Below are positions 36,483-46,686 of a stretch of DNA of 64,000 bases, piece by piece. Source of the stretch: Vibrio crassostreae (lineage in GTDB: Bacteria > Pseudomonadota > Gammaproteobacteria > Enterobacterales > Vibrionaceae); assembly GCF_024347415.1 (NCBI RefSeq), contig NZ_AP025476.1, forward strand, positions 2,170,001 through 2,234,000, read 5' to 3'. A model generated the notes under the pieces. It worked only from the letters and a program-made list of their open reading frames with translations. It was not told the origin of the DNA and did no database searches. Within the stretch, counting starts at the first letter, position 1; each line of letters starts with the position of its first letter. Position numbers and translations under genes: made by a program.

Positions 36483-37616
36483 TTACTTAATCGACCATTG
36501 TGATAATGAGCGTTTGAAGTCTTCATAGCCGAATTCATTTAGCTTCTGAACTTCACCACTGCTGCGTTCGCAGTAGATTGATGGCATTTTCAGACCATTG
36601 AACCAGTTCAGTTTCACCATGGTGTAACCTGCACTATCCAATAGGTGAAGCTTTTGACCTATTTTCAGCGGCTCGTCAAAGCTTGTTTCACAAAACTGAT
36701 CGCCCGCCAGACATGAACACGAACCAATCACGTAGTCATGACTTCCGTTTTCAGACGCTTCCAATACCGATGCAGGCTCGTTGTAGATAAGCGTGTCAAG
36801 GCGGTGAGCCTCGGTAGCTGAATCCACAATCGCCGTTTTCTTCACGTTCTCAACAATATCAACCACTGTCACAACTAAATCTGTCGTTTTAGTGATGATA
36901 GCTTCACCCGGCTCAAGGTACATCTGCACGCCGTGTCTTTCAGAGAAGGCTTTTAGCGCAAGACCAAGTTTCTCGATGTCGTAGCCCGGCCATGTGAAGA
37001 ACACGCCGCCGCCCATGCTCACCCAATCTAACTTATCTAGGTGATCCCCAAACTGTTCTGAGATTGAATCAAGCAAACCAATAAAGGCATCGACGTCTTT
37101 GTTCTCACAGTTCATGTGGAACATCACGCCATTAATCTCATCAAAGATTTCAGGCTTGATATGGTCAGCTTGTACGCCCAAACGCGAGAATTGACGCGCA
37201 GGGTTTGCTAAGTCTTGTCCTGCGTAGCTTACGCCCGGATTTAGACGTAAACCCAGCGAGGCTTTACCTTCAACAATATGACGGTAAGCTTCGAATTGGC
37301 TTTGCGAGTTGAAGATCATCTTGTCGCAAATATCCGCAACTTCTCTCACGTCATCTTCGCTGTAACCCACACTGTAAGCGTGCGTTTCACCGCCAAAGGT
37401 TTCATGACCAAGTTTTACTTCGTACGGGCCAGAGCTTGTCGTGCCATCGAGGTAAGGCTTGATGATGTCAAACACACCCCATGTAGAGAAACACTTCAGT
37501 GCCAATACTAGCTTCACACCTGAAATCTCTTTCAGCTGCTTCGCTTTCTCTAGATTCGCAATCAACTTGTCTTCGTTGATCATGAAATAAGGCGTTTTTA
37601 GTTCGTTGTTTTGCAT
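36483..37616 (-). CDS. nspC: Carboxynorspermidine decarboxylase
   Basis: PLP enzyme that decarboxylates carboxynorspermidine to norspermidine. The 377-residue protein has the alanine-racemase-type fold: N-terminal [11 protein letters not shown] with the PLP Lys, [22 protein letters not shown] and the C-terminal active-site Cys motif [10 protein letters not shown]. In Vibrio, norspermidine feeds the NspS/MbaA biofilm signalling path. It is last in the norspermidine cluster, 171 bp after the synthase gene, with a hairpin in the gap. Confidence 0.94.
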   Translation of the reverse strand: MQNNELKTPYFMINEDKLIANLEKAKQLKEISGVKLVLALKCFSTWGVFDIIKPYLDGTTSSGPYEVKLGHETFGGETHAYSVGYSEDDVREVADICDKMIFNSQSQFEAYRHIVEGKASLGLRLNPGVSYAGQDLANPARQFSRLGVQADHIKPEIFDEINGVMFHMNCENKDVDAFIGLLDSISEQFGDHLDKLDWVSMGGGVFFTWPGYDIEKLGLALKAFSERHGVQMYLEPGEAIITKTTDLVVTVVDIVENVKKTAIVDSATEAHRLDTLIYNEPASVLEASENGSHDYVIGSCSCLAGDQFCETSFDEPLKIGQKLHLLDSAGYTMVKLNWFNGLKMPSIYCERSSGEVQKLNEFGYEDFKRSLSQWSIK

Positions 37617-37666
37617 GTTAATACCTTGCGGCCCTCGAGTTCACGAAGGCACATGATAATCGAACA

Positions 37667-37690
37667 AAGCCGACGCTAATGCATCGGCTT
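37667..37690 (-). other. Stem-loop between carboxynorspermidine synthase and nspC
   Basis: AAGCCGA and TCGGCTT pair around a 10-base loop containing a short inner GC pairing. No T-run follows on the transcript strand, so it may stabilise or process the polycistronic mRNA. Confidence 0.45.
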
Positions 37691-37787
37691 GTAGTTATAC
37701 GTTCTCGTCATTCGTATGACTTTGAATTGAATTCGCAGAGCTTTGACCTTGTCGCTAGGGCAACGCAACGAGGGCAAAGAGCCAGAA

Positions 37788-39038
37788 TTACTTCAAAGTA
37801 TGGATTAGAGGTAGACCTTGCCCAGGTTCTAGCTCTTGAACGTGCCAGTCTAGACCGATTTCAGGCATGGTTGCTAGGAACGGGTCTGGGTTTAGCTGTT
37901 CCATGTTGAACACGCCTTTATCAGCCCATTCACCACGGAAGAACTGAAGTGCAGCAGTAATTGCTGGAACACCGGTTGTGTAAGAGATCGCTTGGTGTTC
38001 TACGTCTTCGTAAGCCACTTCGTGGTCTGCGTTATTGTAGATGAATACGCTGCGCTCTTTGCCATCTTTCTTACCTTGAACCCAAGTACCGATACACGTT
38101 AAACCTGTGTAACCCGGAGCCAAAGACGTTGGATCTGGCAATAGAGCTTTAAGAACATGTAGAGGTTGAACAACAGTGCCATCGTGCAGTGTTAGCGGAT
38201 CTGGGCTCAGAAGACCGATATCACGCATGCAGTTGAAGTAGTTCAGGTAAGCATCACCAAAGCCCATCCAGAATTCGATACGCTTAGCTGGGATGAATTC
38301 CTTCATTGAACGAACTTCATCGTGCGCCATTGAGTAAACTTTGTGAGAACCACAGTTAGGGAAATCAAACTCAAGCATACGAGAGTGGCAAGGTACTTGT
38401 TTCCACTCTTCATTTTCCCAGTAGAAAGAATCACCTTGGATCTCAAGCATGTTCGTTTCTGGGTCAAAGTTTGTCGCAAACTTCTTACCATGATCGCCTG
38501 CGTTTACGTCCATTACGTCGATCGTATCGATTTCATCGAACAAGTGCTTAACCGCGTGCGCTGCAAATACTGAAACCACACCTGGATCGAAACCCGCACC
38601 AAGAATACCTGTGATGCCTGCTTCAGCAAACTTCTCACGGTAACCCCACTGCCAATCGTAAGCTTGTGGTACTTGTTGGCCTTCAGAACATAGGTCAACC
38701 GCTACCGATGTATCTAGGTAAGATACTTTTGCTTGGTAACACGCTTCCATGATCGCCATGTTTACCCAAGGAGGACCAGCGTTGATTACTAGGTCTGGTT
38801 TCACTTCGTTAATCAGAGTAACAAGTGCATCAACATCGTCAGCGTTTACTGCGCGAGCTTCTAGTTTTTTAGTTGAATCTTTAAGGTTGTTTTTACCTTT
38901 AATCGATTCGATGATTTTTTCACACTTCGCGATTGTGCGAGAAGCGATTGTGATATCACCCAGTACTTCGTTATTTTGTGCTGCTTTGTGTGCAACAACC
39001 CAACCAACACCGCCTGCACCAATTTGTAGAATAGCCAT
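37788..39038 (-). CDS. Carboxynorspermidine dehydrogenase/synthase (saccharopine dehydrogenase family)
   Basis: NADPH-dependent enzyme joining aspartate semialdehyde and 1,3-diaminopropane to carboxynorspermidine. The 416-residue product has an N-terminal Rossmann motif (AILQIGAGGVGWVVAHKA) and the saccharopine dehydrogenase fold, with LVINAGPPWVNMAIMEAC and TGILGAGFDPGVVSVFA. The fusion gene ends eight bases upstream and nspC follows, so substrate and product enzymes are in one operon. Confidence 0.93.
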   Translation of the reverse strand: MAILQIGAGGVGWVVAHKAAQNNEVLGDITIASRTIAKCEKIIESIKGKNNLKDSTKKLEARAVNADDVDALVTLINEVKPDLVINAGPPWVNMAIMEACYQAKVSYLDTSVAVDLCSEGQQVPQAYDWQWGYREKFAEAGITGILGAGFDPGVVSVFAAHAVKHLFDEIDTIDVMDVNAGDHGKKFATNFDPETNMLEIQGDSFYWENEEWKQVPCHSRMLEFDFPNCGSHKVYSMAHDEVRSMKEFIPAKRIEFWMGFGDAYLNYFNCMRDIGLLSPDPLTLHDGTVVQPLHVLKALLPDPTSLAPGYTGLTCIGTWVQGKKDGKERSVFIYNNADHEVAYEDVEHQAISYTTGVPAITAALQFFRGEWADKGVFNMEQLNPDPFLATMPEIGLDWHVQELEPGQGLPLIHTLK

Positions 39039-39046
39039 AGTATTAA

Positions 39047-41986
39047 TTACCCTTGTTGTTCTGCTAGCTCAGTGGCTAGAGTTTGAATTTTGTTAATTAG
39101 AGATTTGAAATCTGATGTCTTTAGGCACGGATTCAAGATAGTGAATTTAAGCGCACTCTTACCATCCACGATCGTTTCACCCAATACTGCAACGCCACGA
39201 GTCAGCGCTTCCAGTCTTAGCGTTTGATTCAGTTTGTCTAAATCTAGCTCGCCGTTTGCTGACGGCTTAGATCGGAACAACACTGTTGATAGTGAAGGCT
39301 CCGCGAGTAGCTCTAAGTCAGCTTGGTTTTGAATCAGGTCTGCCACTTCTAGCGTTTGCTCAAGAAGATGGTCGTACATATCGCCCAACTGCTTTGGACC
39401 AACACTTTGCATAGTCATGAAGACTTTCAATGCATCAAAACGCTTGGTAGTCGCGATAGACTTATCGACTAAGTTCGGCAGCTCATCGTGTTCGCGGTTT
39501 AGGTAATCTGCGTGATGCAGAAGGTACTTAAAGTTCGCTTTGTCTTTCAACAACACCGCACCACAGCTGATTGTTTGATAAAAAAGCTTATGGAAATCGA
39601 CACTTACAGAGTCCGCTTTCTCGATGCCTTGTAAACGAGCTTTATGGCTGCTTAAGATAAGCGCGCCACCGTAAGCACTGTCGACATGGAACCAAAGACC
39701 TTGTTGGCTTGCGATGTCTGCAATCGCATCAAGGTCGTCGATAGCACCGTGATCGGTTGTACCTGCTGTACCGACTACAGCAAAAGGAATCAGGCCTTGA
39801 GCTTTAAGTGCTTTGATTTCTGCGTCTAATAAATCCGGTTTGATGGTTCCGTTTGCGTTTGTTTCAACGCAGCACACCGCGCTCTCGCCTAAACCAAGTA
39901 GTGAAGCGGACTTTTGAACCGTGAAGTGAGATTTGTTTGAGCACAAGATACGAAGCTTGCTCGCGTAATCTGGTAAACCCAGCTTTTGGATTGAGTGACC
40001 ATCGTGTTTATCAGCAATCCAGTCTCTCGCTAGCAATAAGCCCATTAGGTTACTTTGCGTGCCGCCACTAGTGAAAACACCGTCCGCTTGGTCGCCAAGT
40101 TGGTACTTGTCACACATCCAATCCACCACACGCTGCTCAACATAAGTCGCAGCAGACGCTTGGTCCCATGAATCCATTGATTGATTCAACGCCGCGATGA
40201 TTGATTCCGCCGCTACCGAAGCCATAAGAGGAGGAGTGTGGAGATGTGCAATACAGTCTGGGTGTTGCACGAATATGGAGTTTGCAGCAACAAGGTCTGC
40301 AGTGCTATCTACAACATCAACCAAAGCGTGTTGGTTGTTGTCTAGGTCGACAGCTTTGATAGCAGCCTCTAGTACTTTAGGTTCTAGACCTGAGTATGGC
40401 GTTTCAACTTGCTCAAAAACCGCTTTCATCGCTTGAGTGGTTTGGTTCATCACGTTAGCGAATTCGTCGCTACCGCCTAAACCTGTCTGGATGAAATGCT
40501 TGTTCCATTCTTGGTTTGCTTGTTCGCTTGAAGCTGGGTCTTTTTGTAAACCACCACCTGCTGCGATGATCGCTTCTTCCATGACGCGCAATGCAAAGTC
40601 AATCTGCTCAAAAGAGATAATCATTGGTGGAAGGAAACGAATCACAGACCCATCACGACCGCCCTTCTCGACCATCAAACCGCGCTCTAGTGCTGCGCGT
40701 TGAATCGCGAGGGTGAGTTCACCGTCTGATTTCGGCTCACCAAATTTGTTAAGCTCGCCATTTGGTTGCTTGATCTCAGCGCCAAGCATTAGACCTTTAC
40801 CACGAACCTCAGCAATACAGTTAACGCGAGATTGAATCTTCTCAAGCCCATGACGTAAGTATTGGCCTGCGATGTTCGCGTGCTCAACCAACCCATCACG
40901 TTCGATGATTTCCAACGCCTTAGCGCCAGACACCATTGCTAATTGGTTACCACGGAAAGTACCAGTGTGCTCACCCGCTTTCCAAGTATCGATGCTCTTA
41001 TCGAATACAAGCAGCGACATTGGTAGTCCACCGCCAATCGCTTTAGACAAACATAAGATATCAGGGTTAACACCTGACTCTTCAAACGCGAATCGATGAC
41101 CTGTTTTGCCGACACCACACTGGATTTCATCAAAAATCAGTAGGATTCCGTGTTCATCACAGATGCGTCGTAAACCTTGTAGCCAAGACGCCGGAGCCGG
41201 AATCACACCGCCCTCTCCTTGCACAGGCTCAACGATCATCGCAGCCGGCTTCATGATGCCAGACTCGTCGTCGTTCAACATACGTTCGATATAACGAATG
41301 CTCGCGTTAGCCCCCGCTTCACCACCAATGCCAAACGGGCAACGAAGGTTGTATGGGAAAGGCATGAAATGTACGTCAGACATCAAACCGCTACGACGTT
41401 CTTTAGTACCTAGGTTACCCATCATACCCATGGTGCCGTTAGTCATGCCATGGTAAGCACCACGGAACGCAAACATGGTGTTACGACCTGTGGTTTGCTT
41501 AGCGAGCTTGATCGCCGCTTCCACAGCATCAGCACCAGATGGGCCACAGAATTGAAGAACTGAGTTATTTGAAAAATCTTGAGGGAGAAAAGCTTTAACT
41601 CGCTTGATAAACGTCTCTTTTGCTTGAGTCGTGATATCAAGTGTTTGGTATGGCAATCCAGAATCGAGCTGGTCTTTAAGTGCTTGGTTAATCTCAGGGT
41701 GGTTGTAACCCAAAGAAAGTGTACCTGCACCGGCTAAGCAATCGAGAAACAGTTGGCCACGAGTATCTTCAACTAAAGCGCCACATGCTCGTTTAATAGC
41801 AATAGGCAGGCGTCTTGGGTAAGAGCGAACATCCGACTCATGCTGTTCTTGCTCTAGCAAAATAGCGTCAGGTGTTAGGTCGTACGTTCCCTCTAAGATA
41901 GGAACCATAGTTGAAAATGAATTTGCGATAGTATTGATATCGACTTCAAAGGCGGTAGTCATAAAAGTCCCCTTGAATGTGTTCAT
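39047..41986 (-). CDS. Fused L-2,4-diaminobutyrate:2-oxoglutarate aminotransferase and L-2,4-diaminobutyrate decarboxylase
   Basis: A bifunctional protein of about 979 residues that makes 1,3-diaminopropane for norspermidine synthesis. The N-terminal half is a class-III aminotransferase with PLP-Lys motif CLSKAIGGGLP and FRGNQLAMV. The C-terminal half is a group-II PLP decarboxylase with VDSAYGG and the PLP-Lys motif VDFHKLFYQ. Start choice is open: the listed ATG follows GGAGGTGAGT, while an ATG eight codons further (41962, MTTAFEVDIN) follows AGGGGA and matches most homologues. The two catalytic domains are separate genes in many bacteria; the fusion is usual in Vibrio. Confidence 0.92.
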   Translation of the reverse strand: MNTFKGTFMTTAFEVDINTIANSFSTMVPILEGTYDLTPDAILLEQEQHESDVRSYPRRLPIAIKRACGALVEDTRGQLFLDCLAGAGTLSLGYNHPEINQALKDQLDSGLPYQTLDITTQAKETFIKRVKAFLPQDFSNNSVLQFCGPSGADAVEAAIKLAKQTTGRNTMFAFRGAYHGMTNGTMGMMGNLGTKERRSGLMSDVHFMPFPYNLRCPFGIGGEAGANASIRYIERMLNDDESGIMKPAAMIVEPVQGEGGVIPAPASWLQGLRRICDEHGILLIFDEIQCGVGKTGHRFAFEESGVNPDILCLSKAIGGGLPMSLLVFDKSIDTWKAGEHTGTFRGNQLAMVSGAKALEIIERDGLVEHANIAGQYLRHGLEKIQSRVNCIAEVRGKGLMLGAEIKQPNGELNKFGEPKSDGELTLAIQRAALERGLMVEKGGRDGSVIRFLPPMIISFEQIDFALRVMEEAIIAAGGGLQKDPASSEQANQEWNKHFIQTGLGGSDEFANVMNQTTQAMKAVFEQVETPYSGLEPKVLEAAIKAVDLDNNQHALVDVVDSTADLVAANSIFVQHPDCIAHLHTPPLMASVAAESIIAALNQSMDSWDQASAATYVEQRVVDWMCDKYQLGDQADGVFTSGGTQSNLMGLLLARDWIADKHDGHSIQKLGLPDYASKLRILCSNKSHFTVQKSASLLGLGESAVCCVETNANGTIKPDLLDAEIKALKAQGLIPFAVVGTAGTTDHGAIDDLDAIADIASQQGLWFHVDSAYGGALILSSHKARLQGIEKADSVSVDFHKLFYQTISCGAVLLKDKANFKYLLHHADYLNREHDELPNLVDKSIATTKRFDALKVFMTMQSVGPKQLGDMYDHLLEQTLEVADLIQNQADLELLAEPSLSTVLFRSKPSANGELDLDKLNQTLRLEALTRGVAVLGETIVDGKSALKFTILNPCLKTSDFKSLINKIQTLATELAEQQG

Positions 41987-42567
41987 ACTCACCTCCATCA
42001 GACGCAATTACCCACCAACTCTCGTTAAATTTGGAGAGAGTTCATAGTGAAGCACGCGTATTGTCTAGAAATGAGATATAGCTGTACGCTCGCATAAGTC
42101 AAATGACGAATACGAAATTAAGCCGTCTTAAGACAGCGATAAATTGTTAGCGTGAGCTCAAGGTTCAGTAATGCTACTGTTTTGAAGAATTGGACATTTT
42201 TGCAGGATCGGGCAGCTATGAGGAGCTGATCCCTTTGGAAATGCAGAGCTGATTAGCAATGTTGTAATTAGTGTGTTCAATGTTGGGTTTCCCATTAACA
42301 TGGCGAACTGCGCCATAAGTATCCCGTCTATCAGCTAAAGGACTAGCCAATACCTACCCTACGTAATGTCCCAATCAGCAAGAATGGTCACTACGCGTAT
42401 CCCCCAGAAGCAATCGTTGCTCTTCTTGAACATTGTTCATTCCGAGATTGCGCAGGAAAGTAACATAAAGTGAAATGAACGATCAATAGTTTTTAATAAT
42501 AGCCTGATAAATAGCAGTGGTGGCTAAGCAATTGCTGAAAATATCGTCAGCAATATCGTTTAAGAAA
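41987..42567. other. Long non-coding stretch upstream of the norspermidine operon
   Basis: No convincing gene. The first 80 bases probably hold the promoter of the leftward norspermidine operon. A frame on the minus strand is open for about 60 codons without a good start, and the base composition shows no coding rhythm. It may be remnant DNA. No RNA gene recognised. Confidence 0.4.
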
Positions 42568-42700
42568 GAGATCTCCGGTTCATTCGTTCCTCATGCCCGA
42601 GGGTGACGACACAGGTATATAGGCGGTGTTAGTGATGGCTTGAGGCTGTGCCGCCTTTACATCATTCCCTGGTACGAGGAACGAGTTCATAGGGGATCTC
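42568..42700. repeat. 133-bp fold-back (inverted-repeat) element
   Basis: The two ends are inverted imperfect copies of one another: GAGATC and TCGTTCCTC occur in the left arm and, as reverse complement, in the right arm (GAGGAACGA, GATCTC). The inner edges pair as AGGCGG and CCGCCT. The middle is a short unique loop, so the whole element can form one long hairpin. It resembles the small palindromic intergenic repeats common in Vibrio genomes, but I cannot check copy number. Confidence 0.55.
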
Positions 42701-42826
42701 GCTTTTAAAAACTAACTGTTCTAAACGAACTTAATTGCGAAATTTTGAAATAAAAATAGAAGTGAATTTTGAGTATGGATTCAAACAACAAAAGTACAGA
42801 TATGGAAACGCTGAACGCCAGAAACC

Positions 42827-42858
42827 AAAAAGCCCGAACATTTCTGTTCGGGCTTTTT
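42827..42858 (-). terminator. Terminator of the tRNA operon
   Basis: AAAAAGCCCGAACA and TGTTCGGGCTTTTT pair around a four-base TTTC-type loop, directly after the last tRNA gene. Confidence 0.9.
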
Positions 42859-42862
42859 AATT

Positions 42863-42938
42863 TGGAGCGATACATCGGGTTCGAACCGATGACCTCAACC
42901 TTGGCAAGGTTGCGCTCTACCAACTGAGCTAGTATCGC
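42863..42938 (-). tRNA. tRNA-Gly (GCC), distal copy
   Basis: 76 bases with encoded CCA end. The acceptor GCGATAC pairs with GTATCGC, the D-arm reads AGCTCAGTTGGTAGAGC, the anticodon stem-loop is CAACCTTGCCAAGGTTG with GCC, and the T-arm contains GGTTCGAACC. Its sequence is the same as the other Gly gene in the array. Confidence 0.95.
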
Positions 42939-42970
42939 ATTTGCTTTATCAAGATAAAGACTTTAATAGA

Positions 42971-43057
42971 TGGTGCCCCGGGCCGGACTTGAACCGGCAC
43001 AGCGCGAACGCCGAGGGATTTTAAATCCCTTGTGTCTACCAATTCCACCACCAGGGC
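42971..43057 (-). tRNA. tRNA-Leu (TAA)
   Basis: 87 bases with encoded CCA and a long variable arm, as class II tRNAs have. The acceptor GCCCTGG pairs with CCGGGGC (one G-U pair); the anticodon loop in GGGATTTAAAATCCC carries TAA. It is located between two identical tRNA-Gly genes. Confidence 0.95.
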
Positions 43058-43137
43058 ACGCAATTCTTTATTGCGATGCCGATTACTGAAAAGTAAAACA
43101 CCATCTTAATGCTGACGCCAATCAACATTACAAAATT

Positions 43138-43213
43138 TGGAGCGATACATCGGGTTCGAACCGATGACCTCAACCTTGGCAAGGTTGCGCTCTACCAACT
43201 GAGCTAGTATCGC
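43138..43213 (-). tRNA. tRNA-Gly (GCC), proximal copy
   Basis: 76 bases with encoded CCA, identical to the distal Gly gene including a few flanking bases. Anticodon GCC in CAACCTTGCCAAGGTTG. Confidence 0.95.
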
Positions 43214-43249
43214 ATTTTCATTCATATTCTTTCTAGAAGAAAGAGAGAA

Positions 43250-43323
43250 TGGAGGCGCCTCCCGGAGTCGAACCGAGGTCCACGGATTTGCAATCCGCTG
43301 CATAGCCACTCTGCCAAGGCGCC
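43250..43323 (-). tRNA. tRNA-Cys (GCA)
   Basis: 74 bases with encoded CCA. The acceptor GGCGCCT pairs with AGGCGCC, the discriminator is U (the Cys identity base), and the anticodon loop in CGGATTGCAAATCCG carries GCA. It is first in the array. Confidence 0.95.
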
Positions 43324-43374
43324 TTAGTAACTCCAAGCGAATCGCTTATTGCCATCCTCTTGGGTACGGGATGC

Positions 43375-43402
43375 ATTCTACGGATTCAGACGATTGAGTC
43401 AA
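43375..43402 (-). promoter_or_regulatory. Promoter of the Cys-Gly-Leu-Gly tRNA operon
   Basis: On the minus strand TTGACT and TAGAAT are spaced 16 bases apart (5/6 each), followed by a GC-rich discriminator (GCATCCCG) of the kind found at stringently controlled stable-RNA promoters. The first tRNA begins about 50 bases downstream. Confidence 0.75.
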
Positions 43403-43558
43403 TATTATTTTTGTATTTTTAATTCGTTTGAATAGATTTCATACGAAACAGGCCAAATAGCTGACTTTATGTTCAAAACACACTGTGAGCGGGTTATTCA
43501 AAGGAGATCTATATCACATTAGATATCCGCTATTGGTGGCTTAACCTTAGGTTAAAGA

Positions 43559-43584
43559 TCAAAAAAGCGAGCCTCAGCTCGCTT
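43559..43584 (-). terminator. Terminator of pgsA operon
   Basis: AAGCGAGC and GCTCGCTT pair around CTCA, with six T residues following on the minus strand. It overlaps the approach to the pgsA stop. Confidence 0.8.
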
Positions 43585-43589
43585 CTTCA

Positions 43590-44147
43590 TCAATGATGTT
43601 TTTCGTCTAACAAATCGTCTTTAGCGGCCATCAAGTATTGCGCCATTGACCAGTAAGTAAGAACGGTTGCGACATAGAGTGCAATGTATCCTACCCAAAC
43701 CATCCAGTCGTCATAGCGCCAGATAAGCACCCAAAGGGCGAACATCTGAGAAACGGTTTTGACTTTACCAACCCAAGATACCGCAACACTTGCACGTTTA
43801 CCGATTTCAGCCATCCATTCACGAAGTGCTGAAATGATGATCTCACGAGCAATCATGGTCACCGCTGGAATCGTCACCCAGATTGAGTGGTAATGCTCAG
43901 TAATCAGGATAAGTGCCGTAGCAACCAACACTTTGTCAGCCACTGGGTCAATGAATGCGCCAAAACGAGACGTTTGCCCTAACTTGCGAGCCAGCATACC
44001 ATCTAGCCAATCAGTAAAGCCTGCCACCCAAAACACCATCGCAGCAGCAAAAGGAGCCCATTGATAAGGTAGATAAAAAACGACAACGAATACTGGGATC
44101 AAAAATAGTCTCAGCAAGGACAAAATGTTAGGTATATTCAAACGCAT
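43590..44147 (-). CDS. pgsA: CDP-diacylglycerol-glycerol-3-phosphate 3-phosphatidyltransferase
   Basis: Inner-membrane enzyme making phosphatidylglycerol phosphate. The 185-residue protein has several helices and the CDP-alcohol phosphotransferase motif D-x2-D-G-x2-A-R-x8-G-x3-D-x3-D, seen as Asp46, Asp49, Gly50, Ala53, Arg54, Gly63, Asp67 and Asp71. It follows uvrC, the usual gammaproteobacterial order. Confidence 0.95.
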   Translation of the reverse strand: MRLNIPNILSLLRLFLIPVFVVVFYLPYQWAPFAAAMVFWVAGFTDWLDGMLARKLGQTSRFGAFIDPVADKVLVATALILITEHYHSIWVTIPAVTMIAREIIISALREWMAEIGKRASVAVSWVGKVKTVSQMFALWVLIWRYDDWMVWVGYIALYVATVLTYWSMAQYLMAAKDDLLDEKHH

Positions 44148-44193
44148 ATTATTGGGCTCTTATTAATTGCGCTTTAATGGTGCGGGATTTTTA

Positions 44194-46026
44194 CTATTGT
44201 TTCAATGCTTGATAAATGTTTTCTGCCAAAGAATGACTAATGCCCGGCACTTTGGCTATTTCTTCAACAGTTGCACGCTTAAGTTCTTGTAAGCCGCCCA
44301 TATATTTCAGCAAAGCTTGACGACGCTTAGGCCCTACCCCTTCAATTCCTTCCAAAGCACTGGTTCTACGTGTTTTGCCACGTTTCGCTCTATGCCCTGC
44401 AATCGCATGATTATGGCTTTCATCACGGATGTGCTGGATAAGGTGTAGTGCTGGTGCATCACTGGGTAAATTGAACTCTTCCCCTTCTAGGGTCACTAGA
44501 GTCTCTAAACCAGGTTTACGAGTCACGCCTTTCGCAATACCCATCATTCTTGGTCTAAACGGCCAATCCCCCCAATATTGAGAAATGATCTCATGAGCGC
44601 GGTTTAGTTGACCTTTGCCACCATCGATAAAGATAATGTCTGGGATCTTGTCGACATCGAGTTGCTTCGAATAACGCCTCTCAAGCGCCTGAGCCATCGC
44701 AGCGTAGTCATCACCACCGGTAATGCCGGTGATGTTGTAACGACGGTACTCCGGTTTAACCGGGCCTTCTTGATTAAATACCACACAAGAAGCTATCGTA
44801 CTTTCACCCATGGTATGACTGATATCGAAACATTCCATTCGCTTGATAGCATCCATCGACAGCACTTCTTGAAGCTCTTTGAAGCGCTGATTAATCGTCA
44901 TCTTGTGATTAATCTTGGTAGTAATAGCCGTCAATGCATTGGTGTTCGACAACTTAAGGTAACGACCTCGAGTCCCTGAAGGGTTGGTATTGAAGTGGAT
45001 CTTACGACCCGCAACTTCACACAAAGCTTCTTGAATCGGTGTCACATCTTCCATCAAATCGGCATTGAGAATCAGACGAGTTGGGATGGTTCTCGCTTCA
45101 TTATGCGCAAGATAGTATTGGCTTAGAAAACTCGAAAAGACCTCTTCTCGCACCGTATTGTTTGGAATTTTAGGGAAATGGCTTCTACTGCCTAAAACCT
45201 TGCCTTGGCGAATCATCAAGATATGAATACACGCTACGCCATTCTCTTGAGCAAAGCCCAACACGTCCATATCTTCCATTGAATCGTCAGATACATACTG
45301 TTGTTCTTGCACGCGTCGAATCGCTTGGATTTGATCACGGAAAGCGGCAGCTTGCTCAAAGCGAAGCTCTCGGCTTGCTGTGTCCATCTTTTCGATGAGC
45401 GTCTCAAGGACTAATTTATCCTTTCCTTGCAGGAACAGACGAACATAGTCGATAAGCTCGCTGTACTCTTCGTCAGAGATAATCGAGCTGACACATGGCG
45501 CAGCACAACGGCCAATCTGATACATCAAACATGGACGTGTTCTGTTGGCATAAACCGTATCTTCACACTGGCGGGCAGGAAAGATTTTTTGTATTAGGTG
45601 CAGCGTCTCACGCACAGCGCCGGAATCAGGATAAGGACCAAAATATTCACCCTTTTTCTTTTTAGCACCACGGTGCATCGACAAACGAGGATGCTTGTGA
45701 CCGCTAATAAAAATATAGGGATACGACTTATCATCTCGCAGAAGTACGTTGTATTTCGGTAGGTACTGCTTGATGTAGTTATGCTCAAGAATAAGAGCTT
45801 CGGTTTCCGTGTGCGTTACAGTGACATCGATCTTGTCAATATTGCTGACGAGAGCGCGTGTTTTTTCACTGTCGACTTTTTTACGAAAATAACTAGAAAG
45901 GCGTTTTTTGAGGTTCTTAGCTTTACCGACGTAGATAACGACAGCCTCGGCGTTATACATTCGATAAACGCCGGGCTGCTCTGTTACTGTCTTGAGGAAT
46001 GAGACTGAGTCAAACAAGTTGGTCAC
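44194..46026 (-). CDS. uvrC: UvrABC system protein C
   Basis: Makes both incisions in nucleotide-excision repair. The 610-residue protein has the same length as E. coli UvrC: N-terminal GIY-YIG nuclease ([20 protein letters not shown]), UVR segment around residue 205-240, the RNase H-like C-nuclease with FDISHTMGE and IDGGKGQL, and two helix-hairpin-helix motifs at the end ([20 protein letters not shown]). The gene lies 15 bp after the varA stop and 46 bp before pgsA. Confidence 0.97.
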   Translation of the reverse strand: MTNLFDSVSFLKTVTEQPGVYRMYNAEAVVIYVGKAKNLKKRLSSYFRKKVDSEKTRALVSNIDKIDVTVTHTETEALILEHNYIKQYLPKYNVLLRDDKSYPYIFISGHKHPRLSMHRGAKKKKGEYFGPYPDSGAVRETLHLIQKIFPARQCEDTVYANRTRPCLMYQIGRCAAPCVSSIISDEEYSELIDYVRLFLQGKDKLVLETLIEKMDTASRELRFEQAAAFRDQIQAIRRVQEQQYVSDDSMEDMDVLGFAQENGVACIHILMIRQGKVLGSRSHFPKIPNNTVREEVFSSFLSQYYLAHNEARTIPTRLILNADLMEDVTPIQEALCEVAGRKIHFNTNPSGTRGRYLKLSNTNALTAITTKINHKMTINQRFKELQEVLSMDAIKRMECFDISHTMGESTIASCVVFNQEGPVKPEYRRYNITGITGGDDYAAMAQALERRYSKQLDVDKIPDIIFIDGGKGQLNRAHEIISQYWGDWPFRPRMMGIAKGVTRKPGLETLVTLEGEEFNLPSDAPALHLIQHIRDESHNHAIAGHRAKRGKTRRTSALEGIEGVGPKRRQALLKYMGGLQELKRATVEEIAKVPGISHSLAENIYQALKQ

Positions 46027-46041
46027 TATACGATCTCAGTG

Positions 46042-46686
46042 TTAAAGGGTCTCAGTGTCTAACATTCCATGTCTAATCGCTAAATGCGTCAACTCTACAT
46101 CGCCACTGATATCCAGCTTGCTGAACAAACGGTAGCGGTAACTGTTGACTGTTTTAGGACTTAGATTGAGTTGTTCTGAAATATCCGTCACTTTCTGACC
46201 TTTGGTAATCATCATCATGATTTGAAGTTCACGTTCAGATAAGTCTGCGAATGGATTTTCAGACGCAGGAGAGAATTGGCTCAAAGCCATCTGCTGCGCA
46301 ATTTCTGGTGAAATGTATCGTTGGCCACTATTAACCACTCGAATTGCATTTACCATTTCATCCGGACCTGCCCCTTTAGTAAGGTAACCAGCAGCTCCAG
46401 CTTGCATCACTTTAGTTGGAAACGGATTTTCCGTATGAACAGTTAAAACGATGATTTTAACATCAGGGTTGAAACGCAAGATTTTCTTGGTTGCCTCTAA
46501 GCCACCAATACCAGGCATATTCATATCCATCAAAATAACGTCAGTATTGTTAGTACGACACCATTTTGCAGCATCTTCACCGCTTTCAGCTTCCCCTGCT
46601 ACGTTCATTCCACGGACGTCTTCAATAATACGTCGTATCCCTGTGCGAACCAGCTCGTGATCATCTACAAGGAAAACATTTATCAA
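46042..46686 (-). CDS. varA: Response regulator VarA (UvrY/GacA family)
   Basis: Two-component regulator whose known targets are the Csr small RNAs. The 214-residue protein has a receiver domain with phospho-acceptor Asp54 (VILMDMNMPG), acidic pocket DDH and Lys in LTKGAGPDEM, and a C-terminal LuxR-type HTH (SERELQIMMMITKGQKVTDISEQL). It heads the varA-uvrC-pgsA unit, an arrangement conserved in gammaproteobacteria. Confidence 0.96.
   Translation of the reverse strand: MINVFLVDDHELVRTGIRRIIEDVRGMNVAGEAESGEDAAKWCRTNNTDVILMDMNMPGIGGLEATKKILRFNPDVKIIVLTVHTENPFPTKVMQAGAAGYLTKGAGPDEMVNAIRVVNSGQRYISPEIAQQMALSQFSPASENPFADLSERELQIMMMITKGQKVTDISEQLNLSPKTVNSYRYRLFSKLDISGDVELTHLAIRHGMLDTETL

Noticed and set aside
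42160..42480. About 60-codon open frame on the minus strand in the non-coding stretch before the tRNA genes
   Set aside because: No good start or ribosome-binding site, no recognised motif; kept as possible remnant DNA only.
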